A stretch of DNA of 64,000 bases from an uncultured Tenacibaculum sp. Lineage in GTDB: Bacteria > Bacteroidota > Bacteroidia > Flavobacteriales > Flavobacteriaceae. The stretch lies in NCBI RefSeq assembly GCF_947494125.1, contig NZ_CANLTU010000011.1:1-64000 (forward strand), written 5' to 3'. The first letter of the stretch is position 1, and each line of letters starts with the position of its first letter. The position numbers and the translations under genes were made by a program. The notes beneath the pieces were generated by a model. It did not search any database. It worked only from the letters and a program-made list of their open reading frames with translations, and was not told where the DNA came from. This document shows positions 28,082 through 36,147 of the stretch, piece after piece.

Positions 28082-28408
28082 ATGGAAAATATAACCGCAA
28101 ACAAAGGTAAAACAAATGCCATAATTAGCCATTTTTGGATTATTGGAACCTTAATTGCATTTGTACTAAATATGAATTCAAAAAACTCCTTTACAAGCTT
28201 TTACATAAGACAAATGATAGGCTTACATATCTTATCTGCAATAAATGGTTGGGTAGTATATAAATACCTAGGTAATTTTGCTGGATGGATTGTTGGACTT
28301 GTTTTGTTTGTTTTTTGGCTTATTAGTTTTATGGCTGCATTTAATGAAGAAAAAAAATTAGTTCCTTTTATTGGGGAACAATTCCAAGACTGGTTTAAAG
28401 GAATTTAA
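28082..28408 (+). CDS. Small membrane protein (DUF4870-like)
   Basis: A 108-residue protein with three hydrophobic segments: HFWIIGTLIAFVLNM (near 18-32), MIGLHILSAINGWVVYKYLG and GWIVGLVLFVFWLISFMAAF. It ends EEKKLVPFIGEQFQDWFKGI, a short amphipathic tail seen in small Bacteroidetes membrane proteins of the DUF4870/import-component type. Its start is 2 bases after the dihydroorotase-like stop, and the esterase gene begins 4 bases after its own stop. Confidence 0.7.
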   Translation: MENITANKGKTNAIISHFWIIGTLIAFVLNMNSKNSFTSFYIRQMIGLHILSAINGWVVYKYLGNFAGWIVGLVLFVFWLISFMAAFNEEKKLVPFIGEQFQDWFKGI

Positions 28409-28412
28409 TTAT

Positions 28413-29054
28413 ATGAGTTTACATTATATTATACGAGAACCTAAAAAGGTTTCTACCAACCCTCCCCTTTTAATTTTATTACATGGATATGGGAGTAACG
28501 AAAGAGATTTATTTTCATTTTCTGAAGAATTACCAGATGAGTTATTAATTGTAAGTGCTCAAGCTCCATACAGTATGGGATTTGATGCATATGCTTGGTA
28601 TGCAATTAATTTTGATGCGAATAATGAAAAATTTTCAGATTTAAATCAAGCAAAAGAATCAATGATTAAAATTGCTTCTTTTATTAATGAAATAAAAAAC
28701 AAGTACAATACAAACCCTGATAAAACATTTCTTTTAGGTTTTAGTCAAGGAGCTATTTTAAGTTACGCTTTGAGTCTTAACTATCCAAACATAGCACAGC
28801 ATGTAATTGCTTTAAGTGGATATATTAACGAAGATATACTTCCTTCTGAAATTAATAATACTATTACTACAGATTATTATATTTCACATGGATCTGTAGA
28901 TCAAGTTTTACCGGTAACTTGGGCTAGAAAAGCCCCAACTCTTTTAAGCAGCTATAACTTAAAAAGTGATTATTCAGAATATCCTGTTGGGCATGGAGTT
29001 GCTCCACAAAATTTTTATAGTTTTAAGAATTGGATTGAACAACGATTGAAATAA
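28413..29054 (+). CDS. Alpha/beta hydrolase (phospholipase/carboxylesterase family)
   Basis: A 213-residue esterase when started at MSLHYIIREP; an in-frame ATG at 28371 lies inside the previous gene and is unlikely. LLILLHGYGSNERDLFSF carries the oxyanion loop, LGFSQGAILSYALSL holds the nucleophile Ser in GFSQG, HGSVDQVLPVTWA the catalytic Asp, and YPVGHGVAPQ the His. The family includes acyl-protein thioesterase-like carboxylesterases of broad substrate range. No signal peptide is seen, so it acts in the cytoplasm. Confidence 0.87.
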   Translation: MSLHYIIREPKKVSTNPPLLILLHGYGSNERDLFSFSEELPDELLIVSAQAPYSMGFDAYAWYAINFDANNEKFSDLNQAKESMIKIASFINEIKNKYNTNPDKTFLLGFSQGAILSYALSLNYPNIAQHVIALSGYINEDILPSEINNTITTDYYISHGSVDQVLPVTWARKAPTLLSSYNLKSDYSEYPVGHGVAPQNFYSFKNWIEQRLK

Positions 29055-29059
29055 AATTA

Positions 29060-29067
29060 TAACTTTG
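29060..29067 (+). promoter_or_regulatory. -7 box for the sterol-desaturase-like gene
   Basis: TAACTTTG followed by C, an exact TAnnTTTG match, 15 bases before the ATG at 29083. It suggests this gene has an internal promoter besides the upstream operon. Confidence 0.45.
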
Positions 29068-29082
29068 CCAAAAAATTAATTA

Positions 29083-30018
29083 ATGGATATTTTCACGCAT
29101 CAAAATGCTTACAAGTGGTTTATACCTATTTGTGCATTAGCCATTTTTATTGAAATGTATTTTAGCTACAAAAGAAAAGCTAAAAATTACGAATTTAAAG
29201 ATGTTTCTACCAATGTATATTTTGCCATAACTAATGTTTTATTAGATGGTTTAATGTATGGAATTTCATTTATTGTAATGAATTTCTTTTACAGCTATAA
29301 ACTAATTACTTGGGAAAATACTGGTGTTTTGTACTGGTTAATCGCTTTTCTAGGCCAAGACTTTTTGTATTATATTCATCATTATGTAGATCATCATTCT
29401 CGTTTTTTCTGGGCAGTTCATGTAACACATCATAATTCTGAATATTATAATATTTCTACTGGTTTCCGTTCTCCTGTATTTCAACCTTTTTATCGATTCA
29501 TGTTTTTGATTCCTCTAATTCTTTTAGGAATCGCTCCATTACATATTATGTTTGCTTATGCAATGAATCAGAATTATGGAACTTTGTGTCATACTAATTT
29601 TATTAAAAGGAATAAACGCAAAGGTGTTCTAGGTTTTTTCTTAAACATATGGGAATACATTTTTGTTACACCTTCACATCACCGAGTTCATCATGCTTCA
29701 AACACAAAGTATTTGGATAAAAATATGGGGATGGCATTAATTATTTGGGATAGAATTTTTGGTACATTTCAAGCAGAAGAAGATGAAGTTGAATATGAAA
29801 AACTTAAATTTGGATTAACTAAACCTTTAGAAGACAAAGGTCCTATTAATATTATTTTTCATGAATGGAAAGAAATTTTTAAAGATTTCTTCAATCGCAA
29901 GAAACATTTACCAATTGGCATTCGTTTAAAATATGTTTTTATGCCTCCAGGCTGGAGTCATGATGGTAGTTCTAAGACAAGTAAACAACTTCAAAAAGAA
30001 TTAATAAACAATAAATAA
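29083..30018 (+). CDS. Sterol desaturase/fatty acid hydroxylase family protein
   Basis: A 311-residue integral-membrane di-iron enzyme. Four or five membrane helices enclose the eight-histidine motif: YYIHHYVDHHSRF (near 101-113), HVTHHNSEYYN (near 118-128) and SHHRVHHAS (near 205-213). This family hydroxylates or desaturates lipids. In Bacteroidetes some act on carotenoids or fatty acids, and the substrate here is unknown. The gene ends with a strong terminator shared with the convergent bcp gene. Confidence 0.87.
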   Translation: MDIFTHQNAYKWFIPICALAIFIEMYFSYKRKAKNYEFKDVSTNVYFAITNVLLDGLMYGISFIVMNFFYSYKLITWENTGVLYWLIAFLGQDFLYYIHHYVDHHSRFFWAVHVTHHNSEYYNISTGFRSPVFQPFYRFMFLIPLILLGIAPLHIMFAYAMNQNYGTLCHTNFIKRNKRKGVLGFFLNIWEYIFVTPSHHRVHHASNTKYLDKNMGMALIIWDRIFGTFQAEEDEVEYEKLKFGLTKPLEDKGPINIIFHEWKEIFKDFFNRKKHLPIGIRLKYVFMPPGWSHDGSSKTSKQLQKELINNK

Positions 30019-30023
30019 CAATA

Positions 30024-30050
30024 AAAAACCGAGCATAAAGCTCGGTTTTT
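30024..30050. terminator. Bidirectional terminator between desaturase-like gene and bcp
   Basis: Perfect stem AAAAACCGAGC (30024-30034) with GCTCGGTTTTT (30040-30050), 5-base loop, flanked by A and T runs. Confidence 0.9.
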
Positions 30051-30051
30051 T

Positions 30052-30504
30052 TTATCCTAAAATTTGATTTGCATGTTCTTTAGTTTTCACTTTTGAAATT
30101 ACATCTTCAATTATTCCATTTTCATCAATTACAAAAGTAGTGCGGTGGATTCCGTCATATTCACGTCCCATAAATTTCTTTGGCCCCCAAACACCAAAAG
30201 CATTAATTACTTCTTTACTTTCATCTGCTAGTAAAGGAAAAGGCAGTTCATGTTTATTTATCCAATTTTGTTGGCGTTTTGCTGAATCTGCGCTTACTCC
30301 TAATACATCATAACCTTTAGCTAAAAAAGTTTGATAATTATCTCTTAAATCACATGCTTCAGCTGTACAACCTGGTGTACTTGCCTTGGGGTAAAAAAAT
30401 AACACTAATTTTTTACCTTTATAATCTGAAAGTTTTACACAATTTCCTTTTTCATCAACCGACTCAAAGTTGGGTGCTTTATCTCCTATTTTTAATGTAG
30501 TCAT
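30052..30504 (-). CDS. bcp: Thioredoxin-dependent thiol peroxidase (Bcp/PrxQ)
   Basis: A 150-residue peroxiredoxin when started at MTTLKIGDKAPNF. The longer reading from 30555 would run into the nth start region and adds no family sequence. The peroxidatic and resolving cysteines are spaced five apart in STPGCTAEACDLRD, the PrxQ arrangement. It reduces hydroperoxides using thioredoxin. The gene diverges from nth with only 34 bases between the start codons. Confidence 0.93.
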   Translation of the reverse strand: MTTLKIGDKAPNFESVDEKGNCVKLSDYKGKKLVLFFYPKASTPGCTAEACDLRDNYQTFLAKGYDVLGVSADSAKRQQNWINKHELPFPLLADESKEVINAFGVWGPKKFMGREYDGIHRTTFVIDENGIIEDVISKVKTKEHANQILG

Positions 30505-30510
30505 AATTTG

Positions 30511-30518
30511 TATTTTTG
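30511..30518 (+). promoter_or_regulatory. -7 box for nth
   Basis: TATTTTTG on the plus strand, 20 bases before the nth ATG, within the short divergent space to bcp. Confidence 0.45.
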
Positions 30519-30538
30519 TGGATCTAAAGATATAGAAA

Positions 30539-31189
30539 ATGACCAAGGCAGACAAAGTACAATTTGTTATAAATACACTAGAAGAATTATACCCAGAGAT
30601 ACCTGTACCATTAGATCATAAAGATCCGTACACCTTACTTATTGCTGTTTTATTATCTGCTCAATGTACAGATATTAGAGTAAATCAAATTACTCCTTTA
30701 CTTTTTGCAAAAGCAGACAATCCTTTTGACATGGTAAAAATGACTATTGAAGAGATTAAAGAAATTATTAGACCTTGTGGATTATCTCCTATGAAATCTA
30801 AAGGAATCCATGGGTTATCTAAAATTTTGATTGAAAAACATAATGGTGAAGTTCCTCAGAGTTTTGAATATTTAGAAGAATTACCTGCTGTTGGTCATAA
30901 AACAGCCAGCGTAGTAATGAGTCAAGCATTTGGTGTTCCTGCTTTTCCTGTTGACACACATATACATCGATTACTTTTCCGTTGGAATTTATCTAATGGA
31001 AAGAGTGTTACTCAAACAGAAAAGGATGCTAAGCGATTATTTCCTAGAGACCTATGGAATGATTTACATTTGCAAATAATTTGGTACGGACGAGAATATT
31101 CACCTGCACGTGGTTGGAAGTTGGATAATGATATAATTACAAAAACCATTGGAAGAAAATCTGTTCTAGAAGAATATTATAAAAAATAA
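30539..31189 (+). CDS. nth: Endonuclease III, without the Fe-S cluster motif
   Basis: A 216-residue DNA glycosylase/AP lyase of base-excision repair. The helix-hairpin-helix LPAVGHKTASVVMSQAFGV holds the catalytic Lys (K121), and the conserved Asp is D139 in FPVDTHIHR. E. coli Nth ends in four cysteines that bind a [4Fe-4S] cluster; here the last ~45 residues contain no cysteine at all, so the cluster is absent. The rest of the fold is intact and such cluster-less forms are known in some lineages, so the enzyme is probably active. Confidence 0.92.
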   Translation: MTKADKVQFVINTLEELYPEIPVPLDHKDPYTLLIAVLLSAQCTDIRVNQITPLLFAKADNPFDMVKMTIEEIKEIIRPCGLSPMKSKGIHGLSKILIEKHNGEVPQSFEYLEELPAVGHKTASVVMSQAFGVPAFPVDTHIHRLLFRWNLSNGKSVTQTEKDAKRLFPRDLWNDLHLQIIWYGREYSPARGWKLDNDIITKTIGRKSVLEEYYKK

Positions 31190-31197
31190 ATTCATAA

Positions 31198-31227
31198 AAA
31201 AAGCTTCAACATTTGTTGAAGCTTTTT
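31198..31227. terminator. Bidirectional terminator between nth and the small gene
   Basis: 14-bp stem AAAAAGCTTCAACA (31198-31211) with TGTTGAAGCTTTTT (31214-31227), 2-base loop, A run before and T run within. It serves nth from the left and the 47-residue minus-strand gene from the right. Confidence 0.88.
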
Positions 31228-31233
31228 CCACTC

Positions 31234-31377
31234 TTAATTCAAATTCAATTCAATGAGATAGTTTGATTTGGTTTTAACTACTTTTAGCGATTTAGAAAAA
31301 TTAATCAAAAATTGAACTGTTTCTTGTTTAGGTTTCATTTTAAAATCCGAAGATCTTTCAGAGTAAATTTGCATCAT
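31234..31377 (-). CDS. Short protein downstream of the ECF sigma factor
   Basis: A 47-codon minus-strand frame starting MMQIYSERSSDFKMKPKQ and ending in YLIELNLN, with the stop directly before a strong terminator. It is 58 bases downstream of the sigma-factor gene on the same strand, so it is probably on the same transcript. The sequence is basic and mixed alpha/beta in character with no membrane segment. Support is positional plus a protein-like composition; I cannot name a family. The second Met (31374) is an alternative start. A possible role is as a regulator of, or partner for, the sigma factor, but this is only inference. Confidence 0.55.
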   Translation of the reverse strand: MMQIYSERSSDFKMKPKQETVQFLINFSKSLKVVKTKSNYLIELNLN

Positions 31378-31435
31378 ATAATTCCCTTATTTGTTTATTT
31401 TCAATTATTTAACGATGCTATTTTACTTTTATTGT

Positions 31436-32020
31436 TTAATTAACTAAAATAATTTTATTTTTTTCTACAATCTTTCTCAAATTAATTAATGCATATCTCA
31501 TTCTACCAAGAGCTGTATTAATACTAACTCCTGTATTTTCTGATATTTCATTAAAACTCATATCATTATAAATACGCATTTTCAAAACTTCTTTTTGTTC
31601 TTCAGGTAATTCCTCTACCAATTCTTTAACATCAGATAGTATTTGATCTTTTATAATTTTATTCTCAGCATTTAAAGCCCCGTCACTTAAAACAGAAAAA
31701 ATATCAAAATCATCTGTATTATTAAATGTCGGCATTCTATTACTTTTTCTAAAATAATCGATAATCAAGTTATGTGATATTCTCATAACCCAAGGTAAAA
31801 ATTTACCTTCCTCATTGTAACTCCCTTTTTTAAGTGTTCTAATTACTTTTATAAAAGTGTCTTGAAAAATATCTTCTGTAGTGTCTCTATCTTGTATTTT
31901 ACTATATATGAAACTATATAGGCGTTGTTGGTGACGCTTAATCAATAATTCTATTGCTAACTCTTTTCCGTTAATGTAGTCTTTAACTAATACACTATCA
32001 CTTACATCGTTTTTATGCAT
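31436..32020 (-). CDS. RNA polymerase ECF-type sigma factor
   Basis: A 194-residue sigma-70 family factor when started at MHKNDVSDSVLVKDYI, the usual start for this group; a longer reading from 32050 exists. Region 2 is LIKRHQQRLYSFIYSKIQDRD then TEDIFQDTFIKVIRTL (the -10 recognition part with EDIFQDTF) and region 4 is LPEEQKEVLKMRIYNDMSFNEI then SINTALGRMRYALINLR. It resembles the large, constitutive ECF-like sigma factors of flavobacteria that lack a partner anti-sigma gene. No anti-sigma factor is seen beside it. Confidence 0.88.
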   Translation of the reverse strand: MHKNDVSDSVLVKDYINGKELAIELLIKRHQQRLYSFIYSKIQDRDTTEDIFQDTFIKVIRTLKKGSYNEEGKFLPWVMRISHNLIIDYFRKSNRMPTFNNTDDFDIFSVLSDGALNAENKIIKDQILSDVKELVEELPEEQKEVLKMRIYNDMSFNEISENTGVSINTALGRMRYALINLRKIVEKNKIILVN

Positions 32021-32050
32021 CTTAATTACTTTTATAAAGAAATCCTTCAA

Positions 32051-32348
32051 GGGCTTTCTTTGGTTAAGGGGTATGTTTATTAAAAGTAATTATTTAGCTA
32101 TAGGCTTTTATTTATTGATTAATAACTAGTTACAAATATTGCTTTTTTTATGTGAAAATACAAGAATAATTTATTTTTTTTACATAAACATTGATAATTT
32201 CAATATTTATAACCTTAAAATAAGTGTTTGTAATATTTTTTATTAGAGGTTTTTTAACTAAGTTTATTTTCATTTTCTAGGTTATGTTTTTATATATTTA
32301 CAAGAAACGTAATTTAAAAAATATTTTAATACCAAATCCTCCGAAACT
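32051..32348. other. AT-rich intergenic region at the start of the island
   Basis: About 300 bases without a gene between the divergent sigma factor and the first island gene. I see no LytTR-type direct repeat here and no TAnnTTTG box in a clear position. The base composition becomes more T-rich towards 32281. Confidence 0.5.
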
Positions 32349-32849
32349 ATGACTCAGTACAGCACTACCGAAAATATAATTTACCCTCCTGGAAAATTAA
32401 TTTCATCAGTAATAAAAGTTAAACCTTCTGGAAACATTTTTTATGAAGGTCTGTCAAAGCAACAATACCCCTTACCTACTCTTGTAGAAGCAAAACGAAA
32501 TCAAGATGGTTCAATTAATGTTAAAACTCTTATTTTTTTAAACTCAACAATTTCTTTAACTTCCTCTATGGTAAACGTTTCTCAGTTATTTTCCATAAGT
32601 GATTTTGGAGATTGTAAACTTCAATTTTTTATTCATTCTACTAAAGACGATATAGCTCTTATAAAGGAAGATAAAACTGAATATAATTATCTAGCGTATG
32701 TTATTGAATTTACAACTAATGATAAAACTAATTTCCCAAAAGGTATTTCTTTAGAAAATATTAAAACAGTTCAAACATTTTTATGGGATATAGACCCTAA
32801 AACTTCTAGAGGAACAGAAACTACTGTTCAGGATACCACTCCAGATTAA
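32349..32849 (+). CDS. Hypothetical protein, first gene of the island
   Basis: A 166-residue protein of unknown family. It has no signal peptide, membrane segment or cysteine-rich motif. The composition alternates short beta-type stretches (VKTLIFLNSTISL, DCKLQFFIHST, YLAYVIEFTTND), so an all-beta fold is likely. It ends in a Thr/Asp-rich tail (SRGTETTVQDTTPD). It lies 69 bases upstream of the histidine-kinase gene on the same strand, and a weak hairpin separates them. Its relation to the two-component system is unknown. Confidence 0.65.
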   Translation: MTQYSTTENIIYPPGKLISSVIKVKPSGNIFYEGLSKQQYPLPTLVEAKRNQDGSINVKTLIFLNSTISLTSSMVNVSQLFSISDFGDCKLQFFIHSTKDDIALIKEDKTEYNYLAYVIEFTTNDKTNFPKGISLENIKTVQTFLWDIDPKTSRGTETTVQDTTPD

Positions 32850-32868
32850 CCATTAGTCTATAATAAAA

Positions 32869-32882
32869 GCTCTAAATAGAGC
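32869..32882 (+). terminator. Weak hairpin before the kinase gene
   Basis: GCTCTA (32869-32874) pairs with TAGAGC (32877-32882), then CTGTTTCTTTT. It may reduce read-through from the 32349 gene into the kinase gene. Confidence 0.4.
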
Positions 32883-32918
32883 CTGTTTCTTTTATATAAT
32901 TTTTACCCCCCGTAACAA

Positions 32919-34631
32919 ATGCATATTTTAAGAACTATAATAGTATTCTTATTTACTATAAATCTCTTTACACAAGAAAAAGGTGATTTGTCTTTAGAAT
33001 TTGAAAAGACAATCGACCAACATCATAAAAAAATAGACTTAAAAAAAGTATATACTTTTTTTAAGCAAAAAGAATGGGATTCAACTTTAATTTATTCTTA
33101 TAATTTATTAAAAAAAACTAATGATAAAAAGTTACTAGATTATATCTATTATCTAAGGGCTCGAAGTTTTAAGAAGAAAAATGTTTTTAATCAATCTTTA
33201 AAAGAATATCGATTAATTTCTTCTAATTTCCCTTTCTTTCATTATACCAGAGGTGCTATTGCTCAAATATACTTACATCAAAATAAATATAAAAAGGCGT
33301 TAAATATCTTTCTTAATTTAGAGAAAGATTATGCTAGCATTAAATATAAACCACAAAAAAGTGCTATTTATCATAATATAGGACTTTGTTACTTTCATTT
33401 ATCTAAGTTTAAAGAAGCTGAAGAATATTTATTAAACAGCACTAACCTCCAAGAAAAAAAGAAAGATACTTTACTCTTAATAGGATCTTATATGGATATT
33501 GCTAATGTATACTATGAGCAGTATAAAGATAAAGATGCTATACCTTTTTTTAATAAAGCTTATCTACTATCTAAAAAAGTATCCGACTTTAAAATAAAAA
33601 GAAAAGCCGCTTTAAATATGGCGGTTGTGGAAGAAAACAGAAAAGATCTTGTTAAAGCACTTGTGTATAGAAAAGAATTTGAAAGGTGGAAAGATTCTCT
33701 TAACAATCAAAATAAGATTTGGGCAGTTGCACAAGTAGAGAAAAAACTTGCCGTTTCTCAAAAGCAAAAGCAAATAAATTTATTAGAAGCTGAAAACAGA
33801 TTAAAAATATCTCAACGAAACGGATTTATAATATCCTCTTTCTTACTTATTTTACTGCTTATTAGTGGAGTTTATTTATATAGACAAAAAAGTAAAACTC
33901 ATAAAATAATTAGTAACCAGAAAGAAGAACTAAATCAATTAAATAAAACAAAAGATAAACTTTTTTCTATAGTTAGTCATGATTTACGTTCATCTGTTAA
34001 CCTTTTAAAAAAGAGTAATTCTCATCTGTTGACAGAAATTAAAAATCGTAATTATAATACACTAGACATTATTGTAAATAAAAATGCTGCCATAGCTAAC
34101 AGTTCCTATAATTTATTAGAAAACTTATTAAACTGGGCTAGTATGCAAACTAAGCAACTTTATTTTCAAATAGAATCTGTCGATTTATTTTCAATAATGC
34201 AGCAGGTTGCTTTTAACTATCAACCTTTATTTGAAACTAAAAATATTAGTTTCACAAATAAAATAACTCCAGCTACTTTTATTCTTGCAGATATAGATTC
34301 TCTTAAAATTATTATCCGAAATTTATTAGATAATGCTATAAAATTTTCAAATGAAAATGATAATATATCTGTCTATAATTTTTATAGTAATAACAATTCA
34401 GAGTCTTTAGTAATTGAAGATACTGGTATTGGAATGAGTGAAGAGACTGTAAAAGACCTTTTAAAAGAAACATCTTTACTTCATAAAAAAAGAAATCAAG
34501 AAGAAATAGGTACTGGTTTAGGTATTCATCTCTGTAAAACACTAATCTTAAAAAATAACGCAAAATTTAAAATTGAAAGCATCAAAAATATGGGTACAAA
34601 AATGATTATCAGTTTTCAAAAATCTAATTAG
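32919..34631 (+). CDS. TPR-containing sensor histidine kinase
   Basis: A 570-residue membrane kinase. After a signal-like start (MHILRTIIVFLFTINLFTQE) come several tetratricopeptide repeats in the periplasm (residues ~40-260, with NIGLCYFHLSKFKEAEEYLL and ALNIFLNLEKDY), a coiled-coil linker (~265-298), one membrane helix (~301-321) and a cytoplasmic kinase core. The phospho-acceptor is H354 in IVSHDLRSS, N-box is NLLDNAIKFSNEN (~467), G1 is EDTGIGMS and G2 is GTGLGIHLC. It would phosphorylate the LytTR regulator encoded 2 bases downstream. The signal sensed by the TPR region is unknown. Confidence 0.9.
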   Translation: MHILRTIIVFLFTINLFTQEKGDLSLEFEKTIDQHHKKIDLKKVYTFFKQKEWDSTLIYSYNLLKKTNDKKLLDYIYYLRARSFKKKNVFNQSLKEYRLISSNFPFFHYTRGAIAQIYLHQNKYKKALNIFLNLEKDYASIKYKPQKSAIYHNIGLCYFHLSKFKEAEEYLLNSTNLQEKKKDTLLLIGSYMDIANVYYEQYKDKDAIPFFNKAYLLSKKVSDFKIKRKAALNMAVVEENRKDLVKALVYRKEFERWKDSLNNQNKIWAVAQVEKKLAVSQKQKQINLLEAENRLKISQRNGFIISSFLLILLLISGVYLYRQKSKTHKIISNQKEELNQLNKTKDKLFSIVSHDLRSSVNLLKKSNSHLLTEIKNRNYNTLDIIVNKNAAIANSSYNLLENLLNWASMQTKQLYFQIESVDLFSIMQQVAFNYQPLFETKNISFTNKITPATFILADIDSLKIIIRNLLDNAIKFSNENDNISVYNFYSNNNSESLVIEDTGIGMSEETVKDLLKETSLLHKKRNQEEIGTGLGIHLCKTLILKNNAKFKIESIKNMGTKMIISFQKSN

Positions 34632-34633
34632 AC

Positions 34634-35380
34634 ATGGATAATATAAACATACTTATTGTAGAAGACAATAGCATTATAGCTATGGAGCTGAAATCTATTT
34701 TAGAAAAAAATGGATATAATGTAGTTGGTATTGGTCATAACTATCAAGAAGCTCTGTCACTTTTTTATGAACTTACAGTTGATCTTGTAATTATTGATGT
34801 TTTTTTAGGAGAGAATCCAGAAGGAATTACTTTTGCTGAAACAATTTCTACTGTTCCAAAATCATTAAAACCTTTTATATTTTTAACAGGGTCTAAAGAC
34901 AGGCATATTTTTGAACGAGCCAAACTAACCAAACCTTTTCGTTTTTTATTAAAACCTTTTAATGAATTAGAAATTTTGTATGCTATTGAAATGGCTATCG
35001 AAAAGTTTTACGATCAAACAAATATATTCGCTAGCACCAATCAAAACACAGTAATTAGTGATGATTATTTATTTATAAAAAAAAGAGATTCATTAAAGAA
35101 AGTAATACTTTCTAATATCATTTACATAGAGGTTGACAACAGGTATTGCAACATAGTTACTGAGCATGAAAAATTTATAATTCAAATTTCTTTAGGGAAA
35201 ATAAATACTTATTTAAATAACTATTTATTTAAACAGGTACATCGTAAATACATTGTAAACATTGATTCTATTGAACAAATTAGATTAAAAGAAAACTCTC
35301 TACTCTTAAAAGGGAAACATGTCATTTATTTTAGTGATAAATACAAAGAAACTATTAAATCTTTTGCTATTTTAAAATAA
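34634..35380 (+). CDS. LytTR-type response regulator
   Basis: A 248-residue regulator. The receiver domain (1-120) starts NILIVEDNSIIA, has the phospho-acceptor D55 (VIIDVF), FLTGSKD, and the conserved Lys in FLLKPFNE. The C-terminal LytTR DNA-binding domain (~148-245) shows FIKKRDSLKKVILSNIIYIE, VDNRYCNIVTEHEKF, KQVHRKYIVNIDSIEQI. LytTR proteins bind 9-bp direct repeats 12-13 bp apart. Five promoters with this geometry lie downstream in the same island. It is co-transcribed with the kinase and followed by a strong terminator. Confidence 0.92.
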   Translation: MDNINILIVEDNSIIAMELKSILEKNGYNVVGIGHNYQEALSLFYELTVDLVIIDVFLGENPEGITFAETISTVPKSLKPFIFLTGSKDRHIFERAKLTKPFRFLLKPFNELEILYAIEMAIEKFYDQTNIFASTNQNTVISDDYLFIKKRDSLKKVILSNIIYIEVDNRYCNIVTEHEKFIIQISLGKINTYLNNYLFKQVHRKYIVNIDSIEQIRLKENSLLLKGKHVIYFSDKYKETIKSFAILK

Positions 35381-35413
35381 CTACAAAAACAATTTTCTAC
35401 TTAATCAAACCAC

Positions 35414-35445
35414 AATGACGTATATTTTATACGTCATTTTTTTTG
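35414..35445 (+). terminator. Terminator of the two-component operon
   Basis: 10-bp stem AATGACGTAT (35414-35423) with ATACGTCATT (35429-35438), 5-base loop, followed by a run of T. It isolates the kinase/regulator operon from the promoter starting 10 bases downstream. Confidence 0.88.
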
Positions 35446-35447
35446 CT

Positions 35448-35513
35448 TTACTACAAAAAAAAATGTATTCACAACATATCTATAAAATTCAAGTGTCTTA
35501 AACAGTAAATTTA
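35448..35513 (+). promoter_or_regulatory. LytTR-type promoter P1
   Basis: Direct repeat TTACTACAA (35448-35456) and TCACAACAT (35469-35477) at 21-bp period, then exactly 28 bases, then the -7 box TAAATTTA (35506-35513). No TTG lies at the -33 position, so an activator is probably needed. It drives 35570-39794. An AAATAGCGC element follows at 35528. Confidence 0.7.
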
Positions 35514-35569
35514 TCTAAATAAACTACAAATAGCGCGATAAGTAGTTTTTTTAACTTAAATCATTTAAC

Positions 35570-36076
35570 ATGGAAACAATACAAAAAGAAACATTACAAA
35601 CAATAGATAGTTCAATAAAAGAGAAAATTAACGCTGATATTGGAACAAAAATCAAATTAAAATTAAGTATGAAAAATCCTTTAGGTATAGTTACCGAAAG
35701 AGGTTATATGGGAATGACTAAAAAAAGCGGTAAAAATTTTGTTTGTGATTTAAGTCAAGAAGATGCAACTATTTTTGAGGTAAAGAGAACTAAATACGCT
35801 AAAGATGGATATAATACTTATGAAATTAAAAATGGTAAGTACAAGAAACGTTGGTTAGATTATCATATAGGAATAGGCAATGGAGAAGTTTTTGCCGAAA
35901 GTCATACCTTTTTTGAGTTTGACATTGCTATTTGGCGAGAAAAAGACGATTCCTTATTTGCACTTGCAGGAAAAAAAATTGCTATCCCAGTAAGAGGCAC
36001 TAAAGATGGTACAACAATGTTTGTATCTGAAGATCCTCGTTATCCACTATTTTATATTACTGAAGAAAAGCAGTAA
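35570..36076 (+). CDS. Hypothetical protein, possible beta-trefoil
   Basis: A 168-residue soluble protein with no signal peptide. It begins with a short charged helix (IQKETLQTIDSSIKEKINA) and continues with beta-type strands separated by basic turns (KIKLKLSMKNPLGIVTERGY, FEVKRTKYAKDGYNTYEI, FFEFDIAIWREKDDSLFALA, TMFVSEDPRYPLFYIT). The pattern suggests a beta-trefoil-like fold, but I cannot assign a family. It is the first gene of the P1 transcription unit and is followed 71 bases later by the Ntn hydrolase gene. Confidence 0.65.
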   Translation: METIQKETLQTIDSSIKEKINADIGTKIKLKLSMKNPLGIVTERGYMGMTKKSGKNFVCDLSQEDATIFEVKRTKYAKDGYNTYEIKNGKYKKRWLDYHIGIGNGEVFAESHTFFEFDIAIWREKDDSLFALAGKKIAIPVRGTKDGTTMFVSEDPRYPLFYITEEKQ

Positions 36077-36147
36077 CTAAAAATATAAGAATAATACAAT
36101 CTACTACGACTTACTACAAAATTACTTCAATTACAAAAAAATAAAAT

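Noticed and set aside
28371..28412. Earlier start of the esterase gene
   Set aside because: The 14 extra codons lie wholly in the previous gene's end, and the family start is at MSLHYIIREP.
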